From Panorpa germanica (Eukaryota > Arthropoda > Insecta > Mecoptera > Panorpidae), in contig OY783207.1 of the NCBI GenBank assembly GCA_963678705.1, positions 9,610,001-9,674,000 of the forward strand: 64,000 bases of DNA, written 5' to 3'. The notes beneath the pieces were generated by a model. That model saw only the letters and a list, made by a program, of their open reading frames with translations. It ran no database searches and was not told the DNA's origin. Positions 51,801-62,235 of the stretch are shown piece by piece; position 1 is the stretch's first letter; each line of letters starts with the position of its first letter. The position numbers were made by a program, and so were the translations under genes.

Positions 51801-53029
51801 TTAACTAATTTAGTTGTGGGACCACTACCATCGGATTTGGAATTTCCACCATTTCAAGATTTCGATGTGGTGCATAATTACCTGCAATCTAATGCACCTA
51901 AAGTTCAAGCTCGTCTTCGAAAGCGTGGACAGAAGGGTCACTGGACATACATACATACAATTCGCAGACCAAAAATGTTGGGTCAAACAGTCGAAGTTAA
52001 AACTCAGTTAACACATCGTGACTACTTAAATATGTTGCCACAAAAGGATGACTCTCATTTCACAATATACAAGAAGCGGAGATGTTTCCTTGTAAACAAC
52101 CAATATTTTCAACTGGACATTTACAGAGAACCAGGTCACCCTAGGTAATGATAATACATTTAAAAATAGTACTTTACAATAGAAATAAATTATTTATGAT
52201 ATATACTAACAAGTTAATAAATTGAGACTTAAAATTAAATAATGGTCAGTTATTTGTTGAGTAGGTCAGTGCTGTGGTAATGTTCTGTAGCTGTTGGTAG
52301 TCAAATAATCAAATCAAGTCAAAGAATAATAAGTTTTTATTTTATTTAACCCTGCTAAGGCAGACATAATATTGAAATTTTATTGTTCCTTGAAATAGCT
52401 ATAAATAATATTAGATATTTTGATATATAAATACATATAGCAGAGATTTATGAGCTGTAAGGTTGGCAGTGATTGTGATGTCACATGCATTTGGAATGTG
52501 TACAACGTTGAATCCCTTTAATAATTAAAGAGACAAAATGACTTTTTTAATTGTTAATATCTCTTAAAATATAAGGAGTTATTAAAAAATAATTGAACAT
52601 TTGAGGTTCTAGTAACCAACTTTATCAATATATAGTACACTTTTATAGAAATTAAGAGATATGACACAAGCCCATTAAATATGTTATTTATGCTACAGAT
52701 GTAAGGGCTTAATGCTACTAGAAACTTATACCGCGTTAGAGGGCAAAAATCTCACCAATTCATTACCTGAATTTCTAAATATTGTCAAGGAAGTGACAGG
52801 TAATCCAGATTATTCAATGTTTAATCTGTCCTTACGTGAAGAATGGAATACCACAAAAAAGTTTTGCCATACTTTGCAAGGTTTGTATATGAAGTATTTT
52901 ATGAAATTATTTAAATGAACACTTTTAGTAACTACAATCTTTTTTATAGCTGAACCAGAAGAGCAATCAACAAAACCAAATCATATAAATCAAAATGGTT
53001 GCAGTAAAGTAGTTAATGGTAAAGCTTAA
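29122..53029 (+). CDS. ttd14: TRPL translocation defect protein 14 (ttd14)
   Basis: This is an orthologue of Drosophila TTD14, a GTP/phosphoinositide-binding protein needed for TRPL channel traffic in photoreceptors. Ten exons: 29122-29173, 29979-30046, 30648-30685, 34382-34419, 50587-50715, 50787-50923, 51032-51245, 51814-52144, 52699-52880 and 52950-53029. They join in frame to 422 residues. The P-loop is GGPCGGKTT (residues 17-25), followed by [36 protein letters not shown] and CDRGAMDAS in an ATPase/kinase-like domain. The C-terminal half is CYTH-like ([51 protein letters not shown]). Intron 3 (3.7 kb) and intron 4 (16.2 kb) are filled with mobile elements. AATAAA at about 53047 gives a very short 3' UTR. 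Confidence 0.96.
31092..31322 (+). mobile_element. R1 inverted-repeat element, 5' part only
   Basis: It begins GGGCTTGTCTCCTCATTTTT and runs through AAATGTTGACGGAGATATAG and GGTCAGTGCTGTGGTAATG. Family R1 has ends GGGCTTGTGTC/GACACAAGCCC. Just after it (to 31362) is one end of another family, ATTGAGTGGGAATAAGGCTT. Confidence 0.7.
31702..31790. repeat. Degenerate tandem repeat of GATTCGATTTT units
   Basis: About eight imperfect units of roughly 11 bp (GATTCGATTTT / GATTCGAATTT), a local simple-sequence expansion in ttd14 intron 3. Confidence 0.75.
32238..32356. other. GC-rich island in ttd14 intron 3, unexplained
   Basis: About 115 bases, clearly GC-rich against a strongly AT-rich background, contain GCACGCAACCGCCGCTATC and CATGGGCCCCCTTCGCTGATG. 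Ends AGCAGAC and GTCTGCT are inverted. It has an AG at 32272 that would open a frame in ttd14 phase, but the polypyrimidine tract is poor. It could be a SINE or foldback element, a small ncRNA, or a weak exon. Confidence 0.3.
32517..32643. mobile_element. Short inverted-repeat element (MITE)
   Basis: The ends match as inverted repeats: GCGGTTGCACATTGAAAGCA on the left and GTGCTCAGTGTGCAACCGC on the right. It is about 127 bp and non-coding. Confidence 0.65.
33063..33399. mobile_element. hAT-type MITE with perfect 8-bp target duplication
   Basis: A 337-bp element bounded by TAGCGATGGCGAT and ATCGCCATCCCTA, rich in ATCGATT motifs near both ends. It is flanked by the exact 8-bp direct repeat TTTCGGTG (33055-33062 and 33400-33407). 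An 8-bp duplication is the hAT hallmark. Confidence 0.9.
34528..34918. mobile_element. hAT-type non-autonomous element, family R3, short form
   Basis: The ends are CAGAGATGTGCG and GCACATCTGTG, flanked by 8-bp near-duplications CTTATAAC/CTGTTAAC. The interior has TTTTGTATTTAAATAC repeats and a GAAGTCGGTCTTTA block. It is 391 bp and lies 108 bp after ttd14 exon 4. Confidence 0.75.
35738..36391 (+). mobile_element. R1 inverted-repeat element, longest copy
   Basis: It starts AGCTTGTGTCCTCATTTTTT and contains all R1 blocks, including CACATGCATTTGGAATGTGT and TTAATATCTCCTAATATATA. The 3' end is approximate. It is about 650 bp, non-coding. Confidence 0.65.
36930..37650 (+). repeat. Dispersed repeat family R4, longest copy
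   Basis: It begins CTAGAGTTTACCCCCGTCGC, as at 683, and runs to TACCAAACATATAAAC. It contains the CCCTACCGGGCCC and CCAGGAAATTC blocks. It is the fullest of three copies and shows no ORF. Confidence 0.65.
38876..39199. mobile_element. hAT-type family R3, left-truncated copy
   Basis: It shares GCGACATAAACATG, AATTCTAGGTAGTATTTTTA and GAAGTCGGTCTTTA with 47070-47944 and ends GTGCACATCTCTG. The left terminal repeat is absent. Confidence 0.7.
39818..39855. repeat. (TA)n microsatellite
   Basis: About 19 TA units. A shorter one lies near 57580-57601. Confidence 0.9.
40449..40540. mobile_element. 92-bp MITE
   Basis: Inverted ends CAAGGTGGCCACA and TGTGGCCACCCTG are flanked by ATTAA on each side. 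It is non-coding. Confidence 0.7.
41244..41405. repeat. Inverted repeat forming a large hairpin
   Basis: The arms GCAGGTAACGCTGTCG and CGACAGCGTTACC lie about 130 bp apart, each next to T- or A-runs. It is probably part of an unclassified mobile element that extends through about 41100-41680. Confidence 0.55.
41945..42091 (+). CDS. Candidate cassette exon in ttd14 intron 4
   Basis: A 147-base segment lies between an acceptor (ggttgcag) and a strong donor (gtgagt). By hand count it is 58% GC (85 of 147). Intron 4 of ttd14 is phase 1; entry with the leftover G gives an open frame of 49 codons that leaves one G before the next donor, so inclusion would preserve the ttd14 frame. The peptide is hydrophilic ([20 protein letters not shown] ... 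[14 protein letters not shown]) and would interrupt the P-loop domain between TTDE and AFKFQENLL. It could be a regulated exon, an exonised mobile-element fragment, or a fragment only. Confidence 0.4.
42494..42716 (+). mobile_element. R1 element, 3' part
   Basis: The sequence TGTTGTATAAAAGAGATGAC through AACTTTATCAATATATAGTA matches the right half of the R1 copies at 35738 and 52241, more diverged. Confidence 0.55.
43482..43640. mobile_element. One-ended copy of the CCATTCCCACTCACT element family
   Basis: AAGCCCCATTCCCACTCACT starts a segment similar to one arm of the element at 61847-62110. The opposite end was not found. Confidence 0.45.
47070..47944. mobile_element. hAT-type family R3, long form
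   Basis: The ends are CAGATATGCGC and GCACATCTCTG, flanked by ATTAATAC and ATAATAAC (6 of 8 identical). It is about 875 bp. The extra middle contains C-rich lines such as TACCCCCACCATAAGACATC that are absent from the 391-bp form at 34528. No transposase frame is seen. Confidence 0.75.
48516..48676. mobile_element. Short inverted-repeat element (MITE)
   Basis: The left end GGAACACACTACGATT and right end GAATTGTAGTGTGTTCGGGG are inverted repeats. The centre contains GCGACTTTAGTCGC, itself palindromic. Boundaries are approximate. Confidence 0.6.
49174..49682. mobile_element. CCATTCCCACTCACT-family MITE
   Basis: AAGTATCATTCCCACTCACT and its inverse GTGAGTGGGAATGAGGCTT bound 509 bp of AT-rich non-coding sequence. 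It is related to 61847-62110, 43482 and the end at 31362. Confidence 0.7.
52241..52673 (+). mobile_element. R1 element, 5'-truncated, with intact right end
   Basis: It lies in ttd14 intron 8. It starts within the family (GGTCAGTTATTTGTTGAGTA) and ends with GACACAAGCCC, which shows the R1 terminus. It occupies most of the intron and ends about 25 bp before exon 9. Confidence 0.75.
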
Positions 53030-56009
53030 ATAGAATAATGCACTTCAATAAATAATATAAACATTATTGTATACAATAAGTACAATAATATCGTTTAATT
53101 GTTTATTGTTAAGTGGTAAGATAGAAAATATATGTATATTAAGTAACTCGAAATATTAAATTCGGTTCTTACTAATACAGTCTTTAGTGTAAGTTATTCT
53201 CGTCCACATTTTATTAATACGTCTTGTCCATTATTATTAAGAGTTTTCAGAACTGATACTGATACATTGTATTATAAATAATACTTCATATATTTTTTAA
53301 ATTACAAATTTTGTAAAAATAACTTACACAAAAGACTTAAATTGTTAAAATCAAAATTGATGAAGAGAATTAATTATTAACTTAAAATAGGTACTTAAAA
53401 GTATTTAGAGTATTATCTTATAATAGTATCTTCTATATTTATTAGTATTTAATTTTACTGGAAGAAAATCAAAGTTCGATATTGTAATATTTTATTATTT
53501 GTTACAAGAAACCTTATGTTTCTTAAGATATAAAATATTTAATAATAAACGTAATTAACTGTGTTAAAATGGTTACCAATTTATAAAACTTTACTAGTAT
53601 ATTAAATATTGTTGATCAATTTTTAGGTTAGATTTATGTGGATTGTAACATTTATTAACTTACATAGATATATGTATGTGAAACCAATTTTTATTAAAAA
53701 TCGTGGAGAAACAATAAGATCTAAAAAAACAAATCAGCAGTTTAGTAAGTTTTAATGTAATATATTACAACAACTAGTTATTATATATAAATGTGGCTGA
53801 TATTTGTGCCAAGTTTTCTTATTAGCAATCTAGAATGGAATGGATGAATTCCAAACCATAGAATGTTGAAGAGAATCTTGTAGTAACTTAATCTTTTTAA
53901 GAAACATCTGACTTAGCTGCTGCTGAAAATGTTGTTTATAAAGTAGTTCCAAATTATTCGTAAAAAGCCTATTACTTTAGAAGTCCAATTCAATTTAAGT
54001 GATAGAACCCTTATTTTACTTATTTGATCTACTTAAGGTGATAATTGTTTATATTTAGCTTTTAATTTTACTTAATATAATGCATTGTTCCTAATTTGGT
54101 TGTTCCAGGAATAATATATAATTTGTGTAGTATTATTTTCTTGATTCTTTAGCAAATAATACTAAAAATACATATAAAATTTTATCTAAGTGTATTAATA
54201 ACGGCGGGCTTTAAATAAACAAAATTTACATGATATATATCAAAGAATTTCAAGTACAAAACTATGTAAATCTGCTTATAAATATACATTTCAAAATTAA
54301 ATACTGACTATTATATAAAAATATTTTTAAGAAATAAATACTTTTCTTAAAAATTTACTATAAAAAGTATAAAAATATATTTTCTGGCTAAAATATTTGT
54401 ATATATGTTTTCGAATTATTAACATAAAAGCTTTTGTAATTATGCCTAAATTATAAAAACAGTATTATAATAATAATTTTAATAATTAATATTAAATTGC
54501 TTTTGAGGTACATATAATAATAACAAATAGTAGCGTTTCAAATATATGTTTGTAACAATGCGCTGCTCTTTATTGTTATTTTTAAATGATATCATCTTGC
54601 CTCGTTAAGCTACTGATAATTTATTATCAATCTATAATATTAAGAGTTAACAAGTATATTTTGTTACGCTTACATATGTACACAATTTATTAAAGAAAAA
54701 ATATATAGAATATATTTTTCCAATATAATACACCTTCAAACATAAAAACTATCACATCATTTCAACTCAAAATATATATCAAACAAATGTAACACTATTA
54801 TATAAATAAAACTATTTTAATCTTACTGATTATTTTGCTATATGATAATAATATTCTTTCATGAATTGCGAGTGCTATCCATGTAGTGGCCATAAATATT
54901 TGTATCCCAAATGCTAATGAACCGGACATAAAAGAACAAACCGGAACAAACATTTTGCCTATTTAATTTTTCTCGGTTAGTTTTTTGCTCTTCATATTCA
55001 GTGCCGTATTAGCCACGGTGCACGTGGAGCTTACTTTTAAAATAGGCCTACGATTGAATGTAATTATGAGTGGATACAATTACTTTTCCCGGAAATTGTG
55101 ACTGGATACAGTTGATTCAGCGAAAAGGCAATTATGAGTAGATACAATTGTTTATTACTGAAGGCATTTAACTTTGGGGTGATTAGGCGAAAGGCAATTG
55201 TGTTTTTGTTTATGGCAAAGAGTTGGGCGTTTTAATTTTTTATTTATTTTTCTTTTTTGTGTGCTTGCACTAGCCTTTTTCATATCGAGACAACAAACTT
55301 TTCATATTCACAACTGCAATTTCTAATTGAATAGTTGCTAATTCTATCTTGAAACTAAATCTATTGAAGCATCAACCGCATTACGTTTATCTTACTTTAT
55401 TTAAAGTTGTTTTGTATCTTATACATACACCAAATCGATGACTTCCTACTAATGTTGTCAGTTTTTTGGTATCTACAGGCCTTCTATATTAACCTCTCGG
55501 TCAACAACATTATGTAAACTAATACATTTTTTGATTATATTTAAGATATAATCTATACAACAAAATAATATATATTTTCGGAAATTGAAAATAAGCCATT
55601 CTAGGCCACTAAAAGGTTGATTAATTTAAAAAATAAAAAGTATTTCTTTTTAAATATTGCGCCATTTTAGTAAGTATGAAAATCAAAGGAGGTGTACCAG
55701 GTGGTAACGTGCAGCGAGTTTAGGTAGCCATTAAAGTTTATACAGGTTGGTTTATCTTTGGGTTGGTTACTTAGTTACTTTTGATTACTTAGTTGGCAAA
55801 AACGTTAATTTGTGTTCTTGACGTAAGAAATCATATCAAAATATATTAATATGTTATAAATTGTTTAATGCATGGCTTATATAAATATTTATTTACTTAT
55901 AGAAAAATGACAGGAGTTCATTAATTGTGCAAAATCACTAGCTTCTTTATTTTATTTAAATATTCATAAATATTAACAAAGTGTACAAGTTGTATTTTAA
56001 ATAATAATA
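53030..56009. other. Long intergenic region after ttd14
   Basis: AATAAA at about 53047 probably ends ttd14. The rest is AT-rich with no ORF over 60 codons that looks real. At 55062-55149 three related 20-mers (AATTATGAGTGGATACAATT and variants) recur at about 33-bp spacing. CpG-poor promoter sequence of the next gene must be near 55900. Confidence 0.45.
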
Positions 56010-57009
56010 ATGGATTCCTTAGTTGCTAACTATGGAAGTTCTTCTGGTACAAGTAGTGAATCAGATTCTGAAACAGAAAATGTGAATGAGTAAGTGTTTT
56101 TGTAATACAACATTTGCTGGTTAGATTTCTTCACTATTTTAATGTCTGTTTCTAATGTTTCAGCAGCTTATGTGACAAAACATTAGCTGAAGTTTCAAAA
56201 TTACCACGTCCTGATTTCATGACTTCTGTAAGCTCAGTTGGAAAATGTTCTGTGTTTTCAAATACATTTACACAAGCTGAAGATGCAAAAAAAGCAATCT
56301 TAGAAAAACACGTAAAAATGGTATGTTGATTTTGTAACAGATAGTTTTCAGATCATGTTTATTGTATTGAATATAATTATTTTATGCCGCATGAGTTATA
56401 AAAGTTGTACATAAATATCGTGAAGTATATCGCTGCGAACTATTTAGGTCCCTACAAAAGACAATACACGGATAATTAATGGAAAGAAGATATGTTGGAA
56501 TTATCGGAAAGGACGATGTCGATTTGGACATAAATGTAAATATGCACACGACTCAGATTTGCACAAAACCAAAGAAGAGCTTCAAGAGCAAAACAAGGTA
56601 ACTTAACAAAAAGAATTAAGAATGTCTTACAATTTACAGCTACAGTTGTGTTTAGGGAATGCTATTATTCTTTTTCGAAACTCATTTAACATTATAGCAC
56701 ATACAGTATGGTTCATTTATTATTTCATCGTTACAATTTTATCATTTCTATTTAACCGAACAAATACAATAATCAAATTTAGATAACATTAATCGTTCAT
56801 TATTTTTAAAAATATAATATTTACAGATACAAAGTACAATAATTTGTCAAAGTAATGACGTGACCGAACCCATATTGGAACACTCGACAGATTCTGCTGA
56901 ATCCATATCAAAAAATCAAAGAAAGAAGAGACCTGGTTTATCACAAACGCTGGTACCAAGTAAAAAAGCCATGACATTTTATAAAGCTACGCAAGGAAAA
57001 GGCTGTTGA
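56010..57009 (+). CDS. Single CCCH zinc-finger protein, function unknown
   Basis: Exons 56010-56089, 56164-56320, 56448-56597 and 56827-57009 give 189 residues. The N-terminus ([20 protein letters not shown]) is serine/acidic. The one recognisable domain is a CCCH finger C95-x7-C103-x5-C109-x3-H113 in [20 protein letters not shown], a pattern usually linked to RNA binding. The C-terminal third is basic ([18 protein letters not shown]) and ends QGKGC. I do not recognise an orthologue with a settled name. The exon 2 acceptor is a tandem CAGCAG, so two isoforms differing by one serine are possible. The start is the first ATG of the conserved-looking [11 protein letters not shown]. It is convergent with RAD51D. 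Confidence 0.88.
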
Positions 57010-57723
57010 AAAATAGAAAGTTATAATGTAAATATTAAGACTCATTAAGTATTTCTTTTAAGTTAAATAATAATTTCAAGTATTTAAATTAGTATATCTT
57101 AAATATATTTGTTTAAACAATGCACTTCATTTAATAATTGAATGCCTCAGTCAGAAAAAGGCTATGCCACATCTATTAGATGTAGGGAAAATAACTAACT
57201 TGTATAATAACTAACTAATAATATAAGAAATACGCATAAAGATGGCATTTTACCAAACCTTTCTATCTGACTGAACTCTTCAATTGTAAATGTAACTTTA
57301 TTTACTGAAACATTTGCACAACTTTGTTTATAACAAATAGAATTAAGAATAGGAAGCACAAATATTGCTATTAAAAAATTATATTACGATATCGAAGTGA
57401 TAAATGTTTATCAGATTTATGGTCGATGAGAAAGATTATTATGAAAAGTTATTACAGATTGTTGTCTAATTTGTACGTAGAAAATATTTTCGAGAGAAAA
57501 GTGTTGTAAAATAAGAAATTTAATTTTTTTTATGTATTTTTCTAAAAGTACTTTAAATTCAATTTATTGAAATGAGAGCTTATATATATATATATATATA
57601 ATTAATCCTGTATTTGAATAGTTTATTTTTTTCAAATGTTCAACAAATATGGGATTATTTAAGAAATTAATATTTTATATTAGATGGCATATTACATATG
57701 TTTTACAATTATATAAAGTAACT
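57010..57723. other. Convergent 3' spacer
   Basis: 3' UTRs of the CCCH gene and RAD51D, with a short (TA)n at about 57580-57601. No other feature is seen. Confidence 0.5.
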
Positions 57724-59652
57724 TTACATAACACCTTTTTCAGTTATTTCAACATTACAACTAGTACCAGTATTTGCAGTAGTAGATTTCATAACTGATA
57801 TATTAATTTGATCATTTTCTTCATTATTTTTTAACAACAGTCTGGTAGATGGAATTCCTTGCCAATATTTCCCTAAGGAAGGTGTGAGAATTTCCGTATG
57901 CGTATTAGGTTTGTTGTCTTCAGCTATAACAGTTATAAAATAAATGTATTATATATGCACGCACATATTCTATAAAAGTATTACATATCATACCATCTTC
58001 CGAATCTACCCATCGGGTGATTAAATTCACAAGAAAGAAGACCACATGATGTTGCTTTGCCATGTACTTCATTACAGTTACCAATTGGTGAATGAAAGCT
58101 GTGCCTAAAAGAATATTTATATTTTGAAAATTGAAACTATAATTCATGTTTGATTGTTATATAATCCGGTCAAAATAAACAATAAAATATGGGTAAACTA
58201 GCTATATTATACCAACTTTCAGCTCTATGCGAAATATAGCTAATTCAAATGTCTATTTTGTCCAGGTTACATTGTACATACTGGAATTTCGTTCACCATG
58301 AAATGGTAAAAATAGTGATGGCAAAGAGTCAATTATCACAAGTCTTAATCTATTTTGGGTTTGCATTTTCAGTTTCATCTTATGAAAAAGTATGAGAATC
58401 TCGTACACATTTTTTATTCTGCTGACTTGTATTTGCTCCATGATAGTTGCCATTTCCTGTAAAAGACACATGAATATTATATTCATTTTTTTCTATAAAA
58501 AATTAGAATAAAAGTATCTTCTAAATATTTTTTGAAGACTAAGAAATTATTTTTTGTGGTAATTAAGAAATATCAATTTTCCTACTTCTCAAAAAATGTT
58601 TGGAAGATTCTAAGTGAATTACGATATGGAAAAGAGCCCGCTAAACACAGTTACGTGTATTTAATGTTAGCTAATATAACAAAAGGTTACTTAATTTACT
58701 GCTTTTTCAAAAATAACTATTGTTTACTATAGTGTACTATATTTACTTTACTATGCTATATTTTTCATATATATTTTATTTTTTACTATACTAAAGGGCT
58801 ATAGAATCTTAAGGATTATATAGCAATAAAATATACTTATTTATACCCTTTTAGATTAAATATTACTAGGTTTCACTTAAGGTAACAGTCATGTTATGTG
58901 TTTAGCGGGAAGGTTGTAAATTGTAAGTACGTGTTTAAAATTGATTATAAAAAGTAATCTTTAATGAAACACACTACCTCTTCCTTGCAGTGTCTTGCCT
59001 CTAACATAGCTTGAATTCTTCTTCCGGAAAAGTCTTTTTTGGTATCTACATAATGCACTTGTAGTTTTAGATTCTGTGCAATATTTACAGATAGTGTGTG
59101 GCAGAGTTGTGTTTTTCCACTTCCGGATAATCCACAAATTTCAATAATATTTCCTGTGAGCATACCTCCATCTAAAATTAAGTCTAAACTGAAATTGCAA
59201 TAAAAATTAAATTTAACTTTAAATAATTAATGCTACCTGATTATGAAATATACTTTATAAATAATAAAATTATTGTAATTAAATATCAATATTGTGATAC
59301 TAATAATTTAAAATACCTTTTTATTCCTGTTGATATAATAGCTGTATTTTCCATTAAGTTATTATAATAATCGAACCCATTTTGAGGAACAGCTGCATAT
59401 TTATTAAGTATTGCTTTCTGAAGAGTTAATATATCCTAGAGATAAATATTTTAAAACGTTTTTAATAAAAATTAAGTAAACAAATTTACTAAAAGAGATT
59501 TATTTTACCTTGTATGGTAACTTTGTTAACTGTACTAATTTCTCCAAATCAATTTGTAAGAAATCTATTATAGTATAAATCTTTTTCTGATGTAATATAT
59601 CTATTAAACAATCATCAAACAATGGATGCATATCGTTGTTTATCTTAGCCAT
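57724..59652 (-). CDS. RAD51D: RAD51D-like DNA repair recombinase paralogue
   Basis: This is a RecA/RAD51-family ATPase of the RAD51D type, part of the paralogue complex that assists homologous recombination. Exons 59509-59652, 59317-59435, 58978-59188, 58282-58456, 57994-58104 and 57724-57923 give 319 residues (human 328). The N-terminal helical domain has the ILTLQKAILNKYAAVPQNG segment. TAIISTGIKSLDLILDGG matches the human TAILSTGIGSLDKLLDAG. Walker A is GLSGSGKT (107-114) and Walker B is LVIID (197-201). NLITRW and LGKYWQGIPSTRLLL match human NHITR and LGRSWSFVPSTRILL. The start at 59652 was chosen by family length; an upstream in-frame ATG at 59736 would add 28 lysine/asparagine-rich residues. 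Intron 4 (58105-58281) is mostly an R2 element. Confidence 0.94.
58161..58271. mobile_element. R2 inverted-repeat element, minimal copy
   Basis: AATCCGGTCAAAATAAAC at the left and GTCTATTTTGTCCAGGTTA at the right, with CAACTTTCAGCTCTATGCGA inside. It is the two R2 ends with almost no centre, lying in the 177-bp RAD51D intron. Confidence 0.75.
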
Positions 59653-59869
59653 TTTATTATTTTGTATTTTTATTTCCAATTTATTTAAATCTTGCCTCTT
59701 TCGAATTGAATGCGCATGTATATTGATGTTGCGCAATGCCGCTGTACACTAGCGCCAAGGAACGTTTACGTTACATGGAGGTACTACGTCCCACATGCAT
59801 TTCATCACTTCAAAGCTAAGCAAAACCCAAACTGCTAGGTAGTTCCACAAACCACAGTTCGTTTTAGTG

Positions 59870-60069
59870 TTCCGCCATGTTGCGATAGTAGAAATACATA
59901 GCGTCCTTGAAACAATTTAGTAAAATGACATCAAAAATAGCATATATATTTCGTTATTTGAATATAACGCGATATACCCAATTAATCGTTGTGTTGTATT
60001 AATTACGAATGTGATATTTTTTTGGACCGATGGCATATGTAGACGGTGAAATTTTGTGATAACATAATG
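59870..60069 (+). other. Candidate first exon of a downstream gene
   Basis: Head-to-head with RAD51D, this segment ends ...ACATAATG followed by gtaagt, so an ATG (60067-60069) would be split off just before the donor. Two short upstream frames precede it. No matching second exon was identified before the window ends, so the gene is unnamed. The start boundary is arbitrary. Confidence 0.3.
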
Positions 60070-61846
60070 GTAAGTTTTTATAAATTCACATCGCCAATAT
60101 GGCTGTCCTTCCTGGCACTGTTCCTTTGTCTGTTTCTCTCAATTATATAAGGCTGTGTTTAATAATTATTTGTTTTATGTTTATGAATGCGTGAAAATAA
60201 TTGATTCTGGGCTTATAATTTATTTATTTTTTGTTTAAAATTGTATTAATTTTGTATTTACCAAAAAATGCGCCACTCGCGTCAGCTCCGGCCCGGCCTA
60301 TCCCTAGTCAATAGAATTACAAATCCTGCGTTCTTGTTCTGTATTGATTCCGTTCTCACGCCTTGTGACTTGTAATAAATATTAAAAATGTTAATTCACT
60401 TTTATTTTATTATTATTAGTAATTAATATTTTTTATATTATTTAATTGTAATATATTTTTTTAAAGAGTTAATATTTATATCCGTCTAATACCTAAATAT
60501 TTAGGCGCCGAAATTTGAAGCAATTATTTGCTTCTGCAATGATTAAAATATTGTTTAAAATGATGACACTTTAAAACAAATTGAAGTAATGTTTTTGATA
60601 ACAATGTGTCAAAAATTTGATATTTAACACTGATACAATTTTTTTAAATAAATGTTGTTACGCTGTACCAGTATACAGAACTCAAATAAATACAGTCCCA
60701 AATAAATACATTTGTTTATATTTTCTTTGAATAATTAATATCTACATTAAAAGTATATGTTTATTTTATAATACTTTGTTTTTTGCATGGTATTTGAATA
60801 ATAATTATTTACATAGTTTAATCTCGCCAGTGGGAATGAGTATAATTGAATTGCTTTTTAAACTTGCTAAGGCTTATGACCGCATGGCAGCAATAATACG
60901 AATTGTTTGCTTTATTATTTATTTTGAAATTCGCCGTACTGAACTAAACAAAATGGCTACTTAAAAATGTATACTATGAATTGCGAGGTATATTGAATTT
61001 AACACCCAAAACTTTACCATTGTAATATTTAAAAGTTGTCATAATATTTGCTAAACGCGAACCTTTGGCACTACTGCGGAGTTTACCTGTTCGAATTACG
61101 AAGTACAGGTGTTTCTTGGAATAAAATCATAGTATTATACTACTTTTTAAAATAACTACATATTTTTATCTATAGAAGGCAACATACTCCTTCAAAATAT
61201 GAAATAATTCTTATATTACAGATATAATGTAGAATTAGACGACATAGAGAAAATAAAGCGTTGACGCCAGGTTGTTGTGTTCGAACTAATATACTAAAAT
61301 CAATTTAAAAATAACTGCGCTTATTATAAGCAAAGGAAAATGTTTTAGTTACATTCTTGTCACACAGCAATGTATTTAGCTTAAAAATATTAGTTACGGA
61401 GGTGTATTTTTAACTAGATTACGATTATTAACAAAATATTGACAAAATAACTAAATAGCTGTATAATATAAGTCCTTTTTCCAACATTGCTTCTTTCATA
61501 TGTTTTGAAATTACAGTCTAAATCATTGTATTATGTAAAAGTTGTCATTTAAATTCTTTTCTACATCAATACAAAAAGTAACAATATAGACTAGCTTTCT
61601 ACGTTTTAAATTGCTTTATTTCAGGGAATTGAAACACACTTATGTAACATTTACTTAAATACTATATTTATGCTCTTCTTCATATTCTTATAATCTGATC
61701 GATAAGAGAACCAAACTTTGCAAAGTTATTGATTACGATTCTGTAGTCTCGCTCTGACTACATATTAAATCAAGTTTTACAGAGGATGCATTATTTTCTC
61801 TTTCGTACTAGGGGTTTAATGCACTTTACACAGTTAAACTAATCTT
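60070..61846. other. Region with no firm gene
   Basis: AT-rich except a short GC-rich patch at about 60270-60305. Small ORFs, such as one at 60776-60964, show no recognisable protein. It is possibly an intron of the gene started near 60069. Confidence 0.35.
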
Positions 61847-62110
61847 AAGCACCATTCCCACTCACTGTTTTTAGTTTTAATTTAATGTTTTAACCTTAAA
61901 TGTAATTTTGAACTTGTGAATTCATCCGTTATGCGTCAGTACGTACATTATTTTGTAATAATTACTATCTTTATTTAATATAAATTATTGTATTTAATAT
62001 AACTAATTTTCTTTATTTATATTTCACAAGCTAAAACTTACATTTTGTGTTACCCTTTAAATTAACTCCCCTAAATTAACGCTAAAACTCAGTGAGTGAG
62101 AATGGAGCTT
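61847..62110. mobile_element. CCATTCCCACTCACT-family MITE
   Basis: A 264-bp element with ends AAGCACCATTCCCACTCACT and CAGTGAGTGAGAATGGAGCTT. The arms extend inward (TTAACCTTAAATGTAA and TTACATTTTGTGTTACC). It is non-coding. Confidence 0.75.
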
Positions 62111-62235
62111 TCTTCTGGTTGATGTTTTTTTTTTAAATCAGTCCAAAAATCACGTTTCTTTTCCTCCCAATAGAATTTAACCATTGTTTTTACAAGAAAG
62201 GATACGATTCCTATTCCGAGAAATAGTCTGTTCAT
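62089..62235 (-). CDS. Possible 48-residue membrane microprotein
   Basis: The frame reads MNRLFLGIGIVSFLVKTMVK, then FYWEEKKRDFWTDLKKKHQP, and stops. It has one short hydrophobic segment followed by charged residues, the shape of a small single-pass mitochondrial protein, but I recognise no family. The last five codons lie inside the MITE at 61847-62110. The first codons are repeated inverted at 62305-62356 in a form that also begins MNRL and keeps GIGIV. It may be a small gene, an exon or chance. Confidence 0.22.
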   Translation of the reverse strand: MNRLFLGIGIVSFLVKTMVKFYWEEKKRDFWTDLKKKHQPEESSILTH

